DNA of 64,000 nt from Anaerofustis stercorihominis (GTDB lineage Bacteria; Bacillota; Clostridia; Eubacteriales; Anaerofustaceae), in assembly GCF_024623185.1 (NCBI RefSeq), contig NZ_JANJZK010000004.1:86516-150515 (forward strand). Direction: 5' to 3'. The position numbers were made by a program, and so were the translations under genes. This document shows positions 1 to 9,052 of the stretch, piece after piece. The notes beneath the pieces are model-generated. The model was not told the origin of the DNA, made no database searches, and was given only the letters and a program-made list of their open reading frames with translations. The first letter of the stretch is position 1, and each line of letters opens with the position of its first letter.

Positions 1-267
1 TCAATGGTTATATCTATAACGCCAAATAGGTATATTAAAGGATTTACCCAATATGGTAGTAGAACGTTGCAAGTATATTTTTTACATAGACCTATGATAA
101 CATTTGTTATTAATTTAGGTTTTGGAACCTTTCTAATGAATTTCTGTGGCAAGTTTTGGATGATACCATATTTCATATGTGCAATAATTCTTACATATGT
201 ACTCTCAATAAAGTTTTTTGAGAGACCATTTAATTTTATTCTTAAAGATATATATAAAGACAGATAA
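1..267 (+). CDS. Acyltransferase family 3 membrane protein, C-terminal end (5' truncated by window edge)
   Basis: The reading frame is open from the first base, so this is the 3' end of a longer gene. The visible 88 residues contain a short segment with a YFLHRP motif followed by two hydrophobic helices and a basic tail. This resembles the last helices of OafA/fucose-4-O-acetylase-like acyltransferases (acyltransferase 3 family), integral membrane proteins that acetylate sugars or cell-wall polymers. The catalytic N-terminal part lies outside the window, so the substrate cannot be judged. The internal ATG at position 4 is not preceded by anything that would make it a real start. The gene ends inside the left arm of a terminator shared with the convergent exporter gene. 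Confidence 0.6.
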   Translation, partial: SMVISITPNRYIKGFTQYGSRTLQVYFLHRPMITFVINLGFGTFLMNFCGKFWMIPYFICAIILTYVLSIKFFERPFNFILKDIYKDR

Positions 268-280
268 TCTATCTGTCTTT
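256..280. terminator. Bidirectional intrinsic terminator
   Basis: The 10-bp perfect arms AAAGACAGAT and ATCTGTCTTT flank a 5-base loop, with A and T tracts on the outer sides. It overlaps the stop codons of the two convergent genes and can serve both. Confidence 0.8.
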
Positions 281-1150
281 ATTTCTTTCACTTATAAACA
301 ATCCAATCAATACTAATATAGTTCCTAAAATGATACTTAAAGTTATTTTTTCTTTAAGTACTATAAAAGAAGTTATTATCGTTATTACGGGAACGATGTA
401 GATATAAGCACTTGTCTTTATTGTACCGAGTATCTTTATTGCAGTATTCCAGGTTACAAAACAAATTGAGCATGCCCCAATTCCTAAAAATAATATATTA
501 AATATCACTGTGAAATTATTAAACAAAGATAAATCAAATGTAAAGTCAAAAAAAGGCAGCATTACTGACATAAATATCAGTCCATAAAAGAATATCCTCC
601 TGGTACATTGAATTATATTATATCCCAATTCACTTATTTTTTTGCTAAGCAGTGAGTAAACAGCCCATATCATTGCCGCTAGTAAGGCGAGAATATCTCC
701 CATAGGGGAGAGGCTGACATTATTGGCATCTTTAAAGCTTATAAAAATAATTCCGCTTATAGCTATAATAAACCCTATAAAAAAATTTTTATGAAGGCTT
801 TCGTTTTTTATGAATATACTTGATAAAATTGCCGTAAAAAATGGAGCTACTGAAACGAGCACCCCAACATTAGATGCAGAAGTATAAGTAAGCGCGGTGT
901 TCTCAAATAAATAATATAAACTTACTCCGCTGAGGCCCGCAAATATAAAGTATATCTCTTCTTTTCTCTTCTTTAATTTTAATCTTTTAGGATACATTAA
1001 TATTAAAAATATAAAACCCAGAAAAAATCTGTAGAATAATATTTCTATTGGCGTAAAAGTTTTAAGTAAAATCTTTGTTGAGATAAAGGTGGTTCCCCAA
1101 ATAAAGATAGTTATAAATGCTAATATATGTCCTTTTGCTTTTTGCTCCAT
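269..1150 (-). CDS. EamA/DMT-family transporter
   Basis: A 293-residue, strongly hydrophobic protein with about ten predicted membrane helices arranged as two EamA repeats, the normal size for drug/metabolite transporters such as RhaT or YdcZ relatives. The N-terminal repeat carries the FIWGTTFISTK stretch typical of the family, and the second repeat starts near residue 150. Such proteins usually export amino acids, metabolites or small toxins. The next upstream gene on the same strand, only 10 bases away, is an AraC-type regulator, and the pair is probably co-transcribed. The substrate is unknown. Confidence 0.85.
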   Translation of the reverse strand: MEQKAKGHILAFITIFIWGTTFISTKILLKTFTPIEILFYRFFLGFIFLILMYPKRLKLKKRKEEIYFIFAGLSGVSLYYLFENTALTYTSASNVGVLVSVAPFFTAILSSIFIKNESLHKNFFIGFIIAISGIIFISFKDANNVSLSPMGDILALLAAMIWAVYSLLSKKISELGYNIIQCTRRIFFYGLIFMSVMLPFFDFTFDLSLFNNFTVIFNILFLGIGACSICFVTWNTAIKILGTIKTSAYIYIVPVITIITSFIVLKEKITLSIILGTILVLIGLFISERNKDR

Positions 1151-1160
1151 TTCTCCCCCA

Positions 1161-1961
1161 TTATTTAAAGATATTTTTATACTCCCCGGGTGTTAATCCT
1201 GTAAGTTTTTTAAATGTTTTAGTAAAATGACTTTGGTCGGTAAAACCTAGTTTAAGTGCAACTTCTACAATATCGTTATTAAATTTTAATAACTCTTTTG
1301 ATTTATTTATCCTTATAGTTTCAATATATCTATACGGCGTTATTCCCTTTATTTTTGTAAAACTTCTTATTACGGAGTATTTATTAAAACCTGATATTTC
1401 ACTTAGTATATCAAGGGAAATAATTTTATCGTAATTTTCTTTAATATAATTTTCTATGGTTTGGATTTTAATATTTTCATTAGTTATTTCAAGGCTTTTA
1501 TATTTAGAATATTTATCTATTAATTCATCCATAAAAAGAATAAACAATTCTTCTCTTTCCATCTCATTTTCATTTTCCATAATCATATCATGAACTTTTA
1601 TAAATTGCTTTGCGAGTCCCATATCTTTTATTATGGGATATTTGAATTTTAGAGTATTTTTATCCTTTATGATATATGTAAGATATTCCATGCTTTGTTT
1701 TGGTATATTTACTGCTATGTATTTTAGCAATGAATTATCTTCGTTTCTGCAGTCATGATTATCGTAAGAATTAAATAATATCATATCATCACTTTTTATA
1801 TAATATTTTTTTTCTCCGTAAGTTAGAGTCCTGTTCCCTTCATTTATGAGACCTATTACATAATGATCATGAAAATGATTGGGAAAATCCTGAGTTCCGT
1901 TACTGAAAATATAAGCTTCAATATTTAGTGTTTTATCGAATATAATTTTTCTATCATTCAT
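1161..1961 (-). CDS. AraC-family transcriptional regulator
   Basis: A 266-residue protein. The N-terminal 140 residues look like the cupin-type AraC ligand-binding domain, with the FPNHFHDHYVIGLINEG signature near residue 25. The C-terminal 100 residues hold two helix-turn-helix units and end with the typical GFTDQSHFTKTFKKLTGLTPGEYK signature region. The ribosome site AGGTGA lies just upstream of the ATG. It sits directly before the EamA exporter and probably controls it in response to a small molecule, as is common for this gene pair. A 12-bp perfect palindrome, TATTGTACAATA (2002-2013), lies about 40 bases upstream of the start and could be an operator; that is inference. Confidence 0.88.
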   Translation of the reverse strand: MNDRKIIFDKTLNIEAYIFSNGTQDFPNHFHDHYVIGLINEGNRTLTYGEKKYYIKSDDMILFNSYDNHDCRNEDNSLLKYIAVNIPKQSMEYLTYIIKDKNTLKFKYPIIKDMGLAKQFIKVHDMIMENENEMEREELFILFMDELIDKYSKYKSLEITNENIKIQTIENYIKENYDKIISLDILSEISGFNKYSVIRSFTKIKGITPYRYIETIRINKSKELLKFNNDIVEVALKLGFTDQSHFTKTFKKLTGLTPGEYKNIFK

Positions 1962-2311
1962 TTTTTCACCTAATTTAATTTACCATTTAAATTTTTAATA
2001 GTATTGTACAATATTGATAGATCCATATAATTATATATTTTTTATCATCAAAAATCATTGAATTTAACTAATTATTATAATTATAAAGTTTCTATATATG
2101 AACATACGTAAGGATAAACTAACAATTTTATTTTTATTGGCGAAATATATTGCATTTATATGACATAAGTAATATTATAATGTTAGCAATAAGTTGCTGA
2201 GAAGCAGAAGATTATATAGTAAAATGATAAAATTCTAAATATATGATCCATTATGTGTTAATAGCCAATTTCACTTCTGCTTCTCTAATGTAAATTTTTC
2301 TTGATATATCA
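1962..2311. other. Gene-free region with palindrome and long-spaced inverted repeat
   Basis: No coding frame with a ribosome site was seen here. It holds the palindrome TATTGTACAATA at 2002-2013, a small AGCAA/TTGCT hairpin at 2185-2198, and the 12-bp inverted repeat described separately. Confidence 0.5.
2199..2285. repeat. 12-bp perfect inverted repeat with 63-base spacing
   Basis: GAGAAGCAGAAG at 2199-2210 is exactly complementary to CTTCTGCTTCTC at 2274-2285. The arms are 50% GC in sequence that is far more AT-rich. The right arm ends 26 bases before the -35 box of the fsa promoter. It may be an operator pair, a structured RNA or a remnant; nothing in the sequence decides. Confidence 0.6.
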
Positions 2312-2340
2312 TTGTCAAATATAGAAAAATTTGGTATAAT
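2312..2340 (+). promoter_or_regulatory. Consensus sigma-A promoter for fsa leader
   Basis: TTGTCA (2312-2317), a 17-base spacer and TATAAT (2335-2340). Transcription would start near 2347, about 157 bases before the fsa start codon. Confidence 0.75.
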
Positions 2341-2380
2341 AAATAAGCAAATTTTGTTTGAAAAGTTAATAAATCGGAAT

Positions 2381-2412
2381 AAACAGAAATGTCTTTTAAG
2401 ATATTTCTGTTT
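2381..2412 (+). terminator. Terminator-like hairpin in the fsa leader
   Basis: AAACAGAAAT (2381-2390) pairs with ATTTCTGTTT (2403-2412). The stem continues inward through a G-T wobble and TCTT/AAGA, and a T-rich tract follows. It lies about 35 bases after the predicted transcription start and before fsa, so it could end a short RNA or act as an attenuator. Confidence 0.65.
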
Positions 2413-2503
2413 TTCTTTTATAAATAACTATAATGAAAATAAGCTTGAAATAGATTGTTGTAGAGGTATATAATTAATTAATAAAATTTAAAGGAGAAAT
2501 AGT

Positions 2504-3157
2504 ATGGATTATAGAATTTTTCTTGATACTGCAAATGTAAAAGAAATCGAAGAAGCTGTAGAAACTGGAGTTATTTCCGGTATTGCCACAAATCCCAATA
2601 AGATGGCCAATGTCGGCAGAAAATATGAAGATGTTATAAAAGATATTCGTTCGTTTTTTGACGGTCCTATTGCCGTAGAGGCAATCCCTACGGAAACCGA
2701 GGAAATAATTGAAGAAGCAAAGAGATTAAATGAACTTTCAGAAAATATTGTTATTAAAATACCTGCAAATAAGAAAGGAATAAAAGCTATAAATAAATTG
2801 GTTCCTATGGGAATAAAGACTAATGCAACACTTATTTGTAATCCCGGTCAGGCACTTGCGGCAGGACTTGCCGGCTCTCCTTTTATAAGTCCGTTTATAA
2901 GCAGAGTTGATTATATTGGTCATGACGGAATGGAATTATTTAAAAAAGTAAGACAAATGTATGACTTTTATGAAATAAAATCTGTTGTTATCGCCGCAAG
3001 TATTAAAAACTGTAATGATGCTATAGAAGCTATTCTTGCCGGTGCGGATTCCCTTGCACTTACATATGAAGTATTCAATCAACTATTCAATCATCCTATA
3101 ACTGAGGAAGGAATAAAAAAGTTTACCAAGGATTATAATTCTATTTACGGTAAGTAA
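2504..3157 (+). CDS. fsa: Transaldolase / fructose-6-phosphate aldolase family protein
   Basis: A 217-residue protein, the length of the small FSA/TalC-type transaldolases. These are cytosolic Schiff-base aldolases that interconvert sugar phosphates in the non-oxidative pentose phosphate route. Lys85 in the NIVIKIP motif is at the position of the catalytic lysine, and the N-terminal FLDTAN and the C-terminal AGADSLALTYEVFNQL motifs are present. The usual TTNPS motif reads ATNPNK. Family members differ between true transaldolase and F6P aldolase activity, which cannot be settled here. The ribosome site AAAGGAG lies 8 bases before the ATG. It is a single gene behind its own promoter and leader hairpin. 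Confidence 0.88.
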   Translation: MDYRIFLDTANVKEIEEAVETGVISGIATNPNKMANVGRKYEDVIKDIRSFFDGPIAVEAIPTETEEIIEEAKRLNELSENIVIKIPANKKGIKAINKLVPMGIKTNATLICNPGQALAAGLAGSPFISPFISRVDYIGHDGMELFKKVRQMYDFYEIKSVVIAASIKNCNDAIEAILAGADSLALTYEVFNQLFNHPITEEGIKKFTKDYNSIYGK

Positions 3158-3469
3158 TATATATATTTAATAAATTTATTAAATATAAAAATTAAAGGAA
3201 TGTCTCTAGTATGAAAACATATATAAGAGATAATATGATTTTATAGGTATACAAATTTTTTTATTATGATTATTTGAAAAAGACTATTTTAAAACTATTG
3301 AAGTTGAAAAGTAATATGTTTTGTATATTAAATATGAATTTATAGAAAATTGTATGAGAATAAAAATAAAGAGTTATTTTATTTAGTTAATAAATATTAA
3401 TATATAAATGAAAAAAATATAATGATAAGGTGATTACGTTCGTCGTCACGGAAATAATTAATAGCATTA
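3158..3469. other. Gene-free region after fsa with an AT-only palindrome
   Basis: A perfect 24-bp A/T-only palindrome occupies 3163-3186, starting six bases after the fsa stop; each half reads ATATTTAATAAA or its complement. It may help end fsa transcription although no T tract follows. I saw no gene or RNA in the rest. Confidence 0.45.
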
Positions 3470-3495
3470 AAAAAGACCTCATGTGAGGTCTTTTT
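3470..3495 (-). terminator. Terminator of the plsX-ftsY cluster
   Basis: The arms AAAAAGACCTCA (3470-3481) and TGAGGTCTTTTT (3484-3495) lie immediately after the ftsY stop codon. The outer A/T runs provide the U tract on the minus strand. Confidence 0.85.
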
Positions 3496-3498
3496 ATT

Positions 3499-4395
3499 TT
3501 ATATTATTGCATCAACAAAGTTATCTACATCGAATTCTTCCAAGTCTTCAAGTCCCTCTCCGAGACCTATATACCACATAGGCGGTTTATCTTCTCCCGC
3601 AAGTGATACTATTACCCCGCCTTTTGCACTTCCGTCAAGTTTTGTCATTATGATTCCGTCAACTTTTGCACTTTCATTAAAACTTTCTGCTTGTATTACA
3701 CTGTTTTGCCCAGCCCCCGCATCAAGAACCAAGACCGTATATAGGTTATAATCTCCTTTGAATTTGTCACAAACTCTGTAAATTTTATTTAGTTCATCCA
3801 TTAAATTCTTTTTGTTTTGAAGTCTTCCCGCGCTGTCCGCTAATATTATATCCATATCTTTAGCCTTTGCCGAATCCAAGCAGTCATATATCACGCTTGC
3901 GGGATCCTGTCCCTGAGAGCTCTTTACTATAGGTACATTTAGTCTTTCTGCCCAAGTAGCCAGCTGTTCGCTTGCGGCGGCTCTGAATGTATCTGCAGCT
4001 GCCAATATTACTTTTTTATCTTCTTTTAAAAATTTATTTGCAAGTTTAGCTATCGTTGTGGTTTTTCCTGCCCCGTTCACTCCAATAAATAATATTAAAG
4101 CGGGTTTTTTGATTTCCCTGTCCCATAAATTTAAATTAAGTCTGTTTCTGATTTCATCTTTTATCAAATCATATAATTTATTTATATCTTTTACATCTTT
4201 TTTAGTTGCATTTTCCTTTACATTTTCAATGATTTCTTCACTTACGTTAAAGGGGATATCGCTTAAGATAAGTACTTCTATCAATTCTTCATATAAATCA
4301 TCATCTATTTTATTTGAAGAAAATACATCTTTCAGTTTCGATAATAAACTTTTTTTTGTTTTATCCAAACCTCTATTATATTTTTCGTTAGGCAT
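3499..4395 (-). CDS. ftsY: Signal recognition particle receptor FtsY
   Basis: A 298-residue SRP-type GTPase. It docks ribosome-SRP complexes at the membrane for co-translational insertion. The N domain is followed by the G domain with GVNGAGKT (residues 105-112), the DTFRAAASEQL stretch (135-145), DSAGR (187-191, where DTAGR is usual) and TKLDG (251-255). The long acidic N-terminal extension of proteobacterial FtsY is absent, which is normal in Firmicutes. The start overlaps the end of smc by 8 bases, which points to coupled translation. It is the last gene of the cluster. Confidence 0.96.
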   Translation of the reverse strand: MPNEKYNRGLDKTKKSLLSKLKDVFSSNKIDDDLYEELIEVLILSDIPFNVSEEIIENVKENATKKDVKDINKLYDLIKDEIRNRLNLNLWDREIKKPALILFIGVNGAGKTTTIAKLANKFLKEDKKVILAAADTFRAAASEQLATWAERLNVPIVKSSQGQDPASVIYDCLDSAKAKDMDIILADSAGRLQNKKNLMDELNKIYRVCDKFKGDYNLYTVLVLDAGAGQNSVIQAESFNESAKVDGIIMTKLDGSAKGGVIVSLAGEDKPPMWYIGLGEGLEDLEEFDVDNFVDAII

Positions 4396-7300
4396 TTTTT
4401 ATTTGACCTCCTTCATGGATATCTTTTAGTTTAACACTTACGATTCTCGTTATACCTTCGCTTCCCATAGTAGCTCCGTATAACACATCGGCAATACCCA
4501 TTGTTATTTTTCTATGTGTTACGATTATAAATTGATTGTCATTGATTATTGATTTTAAATAATTACAAAACCTTGCAACATTTGCGTCATCAAGCGCTGC
4601 GTCGATTTCATCCAAAACACAGAATGGTGCGGGTTTTAATTTAAGTATAGCAAAAATCAATGCAATTGCTGTCATAGACTTCTCTCCGCCGGAAAGGGAA
4701 GATATGTTTTTAAGTTTAGTTTTCGGCGGCTGAGCTACTATGTCGATACCGCTTTCCATGATATCATCCGGATTGGTAAGTATGAGTTTTGCGCTTCCTC
4801 CGTTGAATAGTTTTTTAAATACATTATCAAATTCAATATTTATATTGTCAAATTCTTTTATAAATCTTTCTTCTATTTTAGAATTCATATCTTTAATAAT
4901 ATGTAATAATTCTTCCTTTGAATTTTCCAAATCATTTTTTTGTTCACTTAAAAATTCAAATCTTTCCTTGACTTCTTTGTACTCTTCGATTGATTCAACA
5001 TTTATATTACCAAGCTTTTTAATATTTGATTTTAGATCTCTTACTTTAGTCTCGATCTCAAGCATATTTTCTATAGGTGCTTTGAATTCCACAGCCTGCG
5101 AGTATGTAAGATTGTAATCCTCGACAATCCCTCTTTGCAGATAGTCAAATTCCAATGTGGTTTTATCTTTTTTATTCTCAAGCTTTTGAATTCTTTCGCT
5201 TAAAGCAAATCTTTCTTCCTGAAGATTTTTTAGTTCTATATTTACTCTGTCAAAGTCTTCGCTATTTTCTTTTTTCTTTTCAATCAAAGATTTATAATTA
5301 TCATCCAAGTTTTGTTTTAATCTGTCGTAGTCATTGTCTATTTCTTTTGCTTGTTCTATCTGTTCTTTTAATATCAAAATATTTTCTTCGTTTTCGTCTA
5401 TTTCTTTTTTGCTATCTAATAAAGACTTTTCAATATCTCTGATATTTTTATTTAAATCATAAATAGAAGAATTATAATTTCTCAGTTTTTCTTCTTCCTT
5501 ATAAAGTTTAAGCTGTTCATTGTTTAATTTTGTAGCCATTTCGAGATATTTATCTTTATATAATCCCAGAGAAATCTTAGATATTTCATCTTTTTTTTCT
5601 TCTATTTCCAAAGCCAATTTTTTTACTTCTTCTTTTGATCTTTCATTCATTTCATGGATTTTTTTATCCGCTTCTTTTAAGTTTGATATTTTCTTTTTAT
5701 TATCTTCAAATGTTTTTATTAAATTTTCCAGCTGATCTTCTTTGTCTCTGTTTTTATCTTCTTCTTTGCTTATGATCAGAGTAAGCTTATTAATTTCTTC
5801 GGCTTTGATTTTAAGTTCTTCATCTTTTTCTCTTAATTTTTCATCAAATAAGCCGCCTTTTTTAAGATGTTCATTATAATCTTTGACGGCTTGTTTTATT
5901 TCATTCTCTAATTTATCTATTTTATTTTTTCTTGATAATAGTCCTTCATCTCCGCGTTTATTTTGCCCGCCGACTAGAGCGCCTCCGGGGAATAATACTT
6001 CTCCGTCTAAAGTAGCTATTTTATATTTGTGTCCGCTTTTTTTAGCAAAGTCATTTGCATTATTTAAATTATCAAATATTAAAAGAGTACCTAAAGCATT
6101 CTTTATAATATTTTCAAATTTTTTATCGTATTTGACTAAATCACTGCCTATACCTTCGAAACCTTTTGCAGATGTTATAGAGGAATTTAAGTTATAAATT
6201 TCTCTTGGTTTTATTATATTATGAGGAAGGAATGTTATTCTGCCCCACTTGTTTTGTTTTAAAGCTTTTATTGCCTTTGATGCGGTAGCTTCATTTTTTA
6301 CTATTACGTGTTCTATGGTAGAAGCAAGAGATTTTTGAATTGCATCCATGTACTTTTCTTCTACGGAAATTAAATCCCCTAATGTTCCATATACTTCATT
6401 TTTTAATTCACTGTTTGATTTTGAGTATTCAAAGATTTTTTTGATTGCAAATTTATAGCCTTCTTTGTTTTCTTCGTATCCCGAAAGTATGTCTTTTTGT
6501 CCTTTAAGAAGCTTTACTCTATTATACTTATCTAAAAGTTCTTCTCTGAAATCTGCTTTTGCTTCTTCGATTTTATATCTTTCTTCCAATAGTTTGTTAT
6601 TTTCGTCATCGAGTTTATCGAGCTTTTCTTCATTCTCTGAATTATTCACATTTTTGAGTGAATTTTCCAATTCTTCTATGTTTTTTTCTAAATTATCATT
6701 TTCTTCTTCTAATTTCGATTTGATAAACTTATTGTTTTCTATTCTGTTTAAGCTGTCGGATAATAAGCCTTCTTTGTCCTTTAATAATCTTTCCTTTGTC
6801 TTTAAGTTTATATTTTCTCTTTGAATAGCATTTTCCGTTTCGTTTGAAATGCCTTTTAATCTTTCAACTTCTTCCTTGAGTTTATTATATTCTTTTGTCA
6901 ATTCATCAAATAAAATTTCCTGCTCATTTAATAAGCTTATAGTTTCTTTTTTCTTATTTTCTATCGTTTCTTTTTCTTCTTCTAACCTTATTATACCTTC
7001 TTTTAAACTGTCTATATTACCCAGATGAGTTTCTATTTTATTCTTATTTACTTCAACTTCAACTTTTGAATTTTCATATGTGGAAATAAAATCATGAATT
7101 TCTTTGTTTGCATTATTTATTTGTTCATCAAAAGTATTGATTTTTAATTTTAGTTCGCTGTATTTATCATCTAAAATAGAGATACTTTCCTCTTGTTCTT
7201 TTAAAGTATCTTTCATGATTTTTTCGTCTTCATCTAATTTAGATAATTCTTCTTTATATTTGTCTGCTTTATGCACAAAGAGATTAAGTTCCAAACCTTT

Positions 7301-7966
7301 GAGTTCTTCACTAAGTTCTATATATTTTCTTGCTTTTTTCGAATTTCTTTTTAAACTTGGAAGTCTGATTTCAAGTTCGCTTATTATATCCAAGATCCTA
7401 TATAAGTTATTTTGTGTTTTATCAAGCTTTCTTAAAGCCTCATTTTTTCTTGTCTTATATTTTACTATCCCTACGGCTTCTTCTATCATCAGTTTTCTGT
7501 CCACTGCTGAATTGTTGACTATACTTTCTATCTTACCTTGAGAAATAATTGAATAACCTTCTCTGGACAGCCCCGTATCCATAAATAATTCATGAACGTC
7601 TTTGAGTCTTACCGCATTTTTATTTATATAATATTCGCTTTCTCCCGAGCGGTACAGTCTTCTTGATACATTGACCTCACTGTATTCGCTTGGTAAGATA
7701 CCTGTTGTGTTATCTATAGTTATACTGACGAACGCATACCCAAGTGCTCTTTTTTCTTCTGTTCCGGAAAAGATGACATCTTCCATCTTGCCGCCTCTTA
7801 GAGTCTTTACTCTTTGTTCTCCCAGAACCCATCTTATTGCGTCTACTATATTACTTTTACCGCTGCCGTTTGGACCTACTATCCCCGTAACTTTATTATC
7901 AAAAATTATTTCGACTTTTTGTCCAAAGGACTTAAAGCCATATATTTCAACTTTTTTTAAATACAT
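4388..7966 (-). CDS. smc: Chromosome segregation ATPase SMC
   Basis: A 1192-residue SMC of normal length. It forms the core of the condensin-like SMC-ScpAB complex that organises the nucleoid. An N-terminal Walker A (GPNGSGKSN, about residues 30-38) is followed by a long coiled coil, a hinge (about 510-660, including the GGALVGGQ stretch at its end), a second coiled coil, and the C-terminal head with the ABC signature LSGGEKSM and Walker B VLDEIDAALDD. The gene begins 10 bases after rnc ends and overlaps ftsY by 8 bases, so the three are translationally linked. ScpA and ScpB genes are not in the window. Confidence 0.97.
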   Translation of the reverse strand: MYLKKVEIYGFKSFGQKVEIIFDNKVTGIVGPNGSGKSNIVDAIRWVLGEQRVKTLRGGKMEDVIFSGTEEKRALGYAFVSITIDNTTGILPSEYSEVNVSRRLYRSGESEYYINKNAVRLKDVHELFMDTGLSREGYSIISQGKIESIVNNSAVDRKLMIEEAVGIVKYKTRKNEALRKLDKTQNNLYRILDIISELEIRLPSLKRNSKKARKYIELSEELKGLELNLFVHKADKYKEELSKLDEDEKIMKDTLKEQEESISILDDKYSELKLKINTFDEQINNANKEIHDFISTYENSKVEVEVNKNKIETHLGNIDSLKEGIIRLEEEKETIENKKKETISLLNEQEILFDELTKEYNKLKEEVERLKGISNETENAIQRENINLKTKERLLKDKEGLLSDSLNRIENNKFIKSKLEEENDNLEKNIEELENSLKNVNNSENEEKLDKLDDENNKLLEERYKIEEAKADFREELLDKYNRVKLLKGQKDILSGYEENKEGYKFAIKKIFEYSKSNSELKNEVYGTLGDLISVEEKYMDAIQKSLASTIEHVIVKNEATASKAIKALKQNKWGRITFLPHNIIKPREIYNLNSSITSAKGFEGIGSDLVKYDKKFENIIKNALGTLLIFDNLNNANDFAKKSGHKYKIATLDGEVLFPGGALVGGQNKRGDEGLLSRKNKIDKLENEIKQAVKDYNEHLKKGGLFDEKLREKDEELKIKAEEINKLTLIISKEEDKNRDKEDQLENLIKTFEDNKKKISNLKEADKKIHEMNERSKEEVKKLALEIEEKKDEISKISLGLYKDKYLEMATKLNNEQLKLYKEEEKLRNYNSSIYDLNKNIRDIEKSLLDSKKEIDENEENILILKEQIEQAKEIDNDYDRLKQNLDDNYKSLIEKKKENSEDFDRVNIELKNLQEERFALSERIQKLENKKDKTTLEFDYLQRGIVEDYNLTYSQAVEFKAPIENMLEIETKVRDLKSNIKKLGNINVESIEEYKEVKERFEFLSEQKNDLENSKEELLHIIKDMNSKIEERFIKEFDNINIEFDNVFKKLFNGGSAKLILTNPDDIMESGIDIVAQPPKTKLKNISSLSGGEKSMTAIALIFAILKLKPAPFCVLDEIDAALDDANVARFCNYLKSIINDNQFIIVTHRKITMGIADVLYGATMGSEGITRIVSVKLKDIHEGGQIKNA

Positions 7967-7976
7967 TTATTACCGC

Positions 7977-8660
7977 CTAAATCAGTTTAAGTTTTTTTAG
8001 AGTGTTTAAAGCTGCGTGCTGTTCCGATTCTTTTTTATTTTTACCTTCGCCATGTCCCATATCTTTATTATTTAATATTACTTTTGAAGTAAATATTTGA
8101 TCGTGTTCCGGACCTTTGATTTGAACGAGTTCATAACTGAAATCTTTTATATTTTTTGAATGTACATATTCCTGAAGAAGTGTTTTATAATCGTAAGTCA
8201 AATTTCCGCCAATTGCCTTTTTTATTACATCGGATAATAAATTCAGTGCTATCGTACTTACTTTTTCGTAATCGCTGTCTAAATAAATTGCTCCGAGCAC
8301 AGCTTCAAAACAGTCGGCAATAATATTTTTTTTGTATTTACCTCCGCTGTGCATTTCCCCTTTACCGAGCATGATAAATTCTCCAAGCTCTAATTTCTCC
8401 GATGCGATAAATAATGAGTCGGCACAGACTATCAGTGCTCTGAGTTTTGTAAGAACTCCTTCTTTTTTATTTGTAAGGGTTTTATAAAGATATGCACCTA
8501 CGCATAAATCCAGCACTGCGTCTCCGAGAAATTCCAATCTTTCATTGTTTTGTAAAGCCTTATTTTCATTGCTTTTTGATGAATGAGTAAGGGCAACTTT
8601 TATCAATTCTTTATCTTTAAATTCATAACCTAATTTTTGTTCTAATTTTTCAATCTCCAT
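7977..8660 (-). CDS. rnc: Ribonuclease III
   Basis: A 227-residue dsRNA endonuclease that processes rRNA precursors and structured mRNAs. The catalytic signature NERLEFLGDAVLDL lies at residues 39-52, the second acidic cluster at IADCFEAVLGAIYLD, and a C-terminal double-stranded RNA-binding domain runs from about 155 to the end (GHGEGKNKKESEQHAALNTL). Length and domain order are normal. It follows acpP after about 100 bases and precedes smc, the standard Firmicute arrangement. Confidence 0.96.
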   Translation of the reverse strand: MEIEKLEQKLGYEFKDKELIKVALTHSSKSNENKALQNNERLEFLGDAVLDLCVGAYLYKTLTNKKEGVLTKLRALIVCADSLFIASEKLELGEFIMLGKGEMHSGGKYKKNIIADCFEAVLGAIYLDSDYEKVSTIALNLLSDVIKKAIGGNLTYDYKTLLQEYVHSKNIKDFSYELVQIKGPEHDQIFTSKVILNNKDMGHGEGKNKKESEQHAALNTLKKLKLI

Positions 8661-8726
8661 ATTTCTACCTCATAAACTATGTAAAAAATCACAGAAATCA
8701 TTCCTTCAATTTTTTAAATAGTTTAA

Positions 8727-8745
8727 GGCTCCCTTATAAGGAGCC
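8727..8745. terminator. Hairpin between acpP and rnc
   Basis: GGCTCC and GGAGCC pair around a 7-base loop. A T-rich run follows only on the plus side, so on the transcribed minus strand it is at most a weak or partial terminator, or a processing site that separates the highly expressed acpP from rnc. Confidence 0.4.
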
Positions 8746-8766
8746 CATTTTCTATTTTTATTAATT

Positions 8767-8991
8767 TTATAATGCTTCTAAATAATCAACTACATCTTTA
8801 ACAGTCTTCATGTCTTCTAATTTGTCTTCTTCGATTTCTATACCGAATTCATCTTCGAAATCTGCGATCAGTTCGATTAGAGTAAGTGAATCAACATCTA
8901 AATCATCTGTAAAAGAAGTTTCCATTTTAACTATGTCTTCATTCACCTCTAACTGCTTAACGATAATATCTCTAACTCTTTCAAAAATCAT
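8767..8991 (-). CDS. acpP: Acyl carrier protein
   Basis: A 74-residue acidic protein. Ser35 in DLDVDSL is the 4'-phosphopantetheine attachment site, and the four-helix ACP pattern is intact. It carries growing acyl chains for fatty acid synthesis and donates acyl groups to PlsX, whose gene lies 61 bases upstream on the same strand. The ribosome site GGAGGG (read on the minus strand) lies just before the ATG. Length is normal. Confidence 0.96.
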   Translation of the reverse strand: MIFERVRDIIVKQLEVNEDIVKMETSFTDDLDVDSLTLIELIADFEDEFGIEIEEDKLEDMKTVKDVVDYLEAL

Positions 8992-9052
8992 TGGTGATAT
9001 CCCTCCATACGTATTTATAGATTATTATATATATACTTATATCATATATTCC

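Noticed and set aside
4740..7541. Several Ser/Leu/Phe-rich plus-strand frames opposite smc
   Set aside because: They mirror the Lys/Glu/Asn-rich coiled coil on the other strand and lack ribosome sites.
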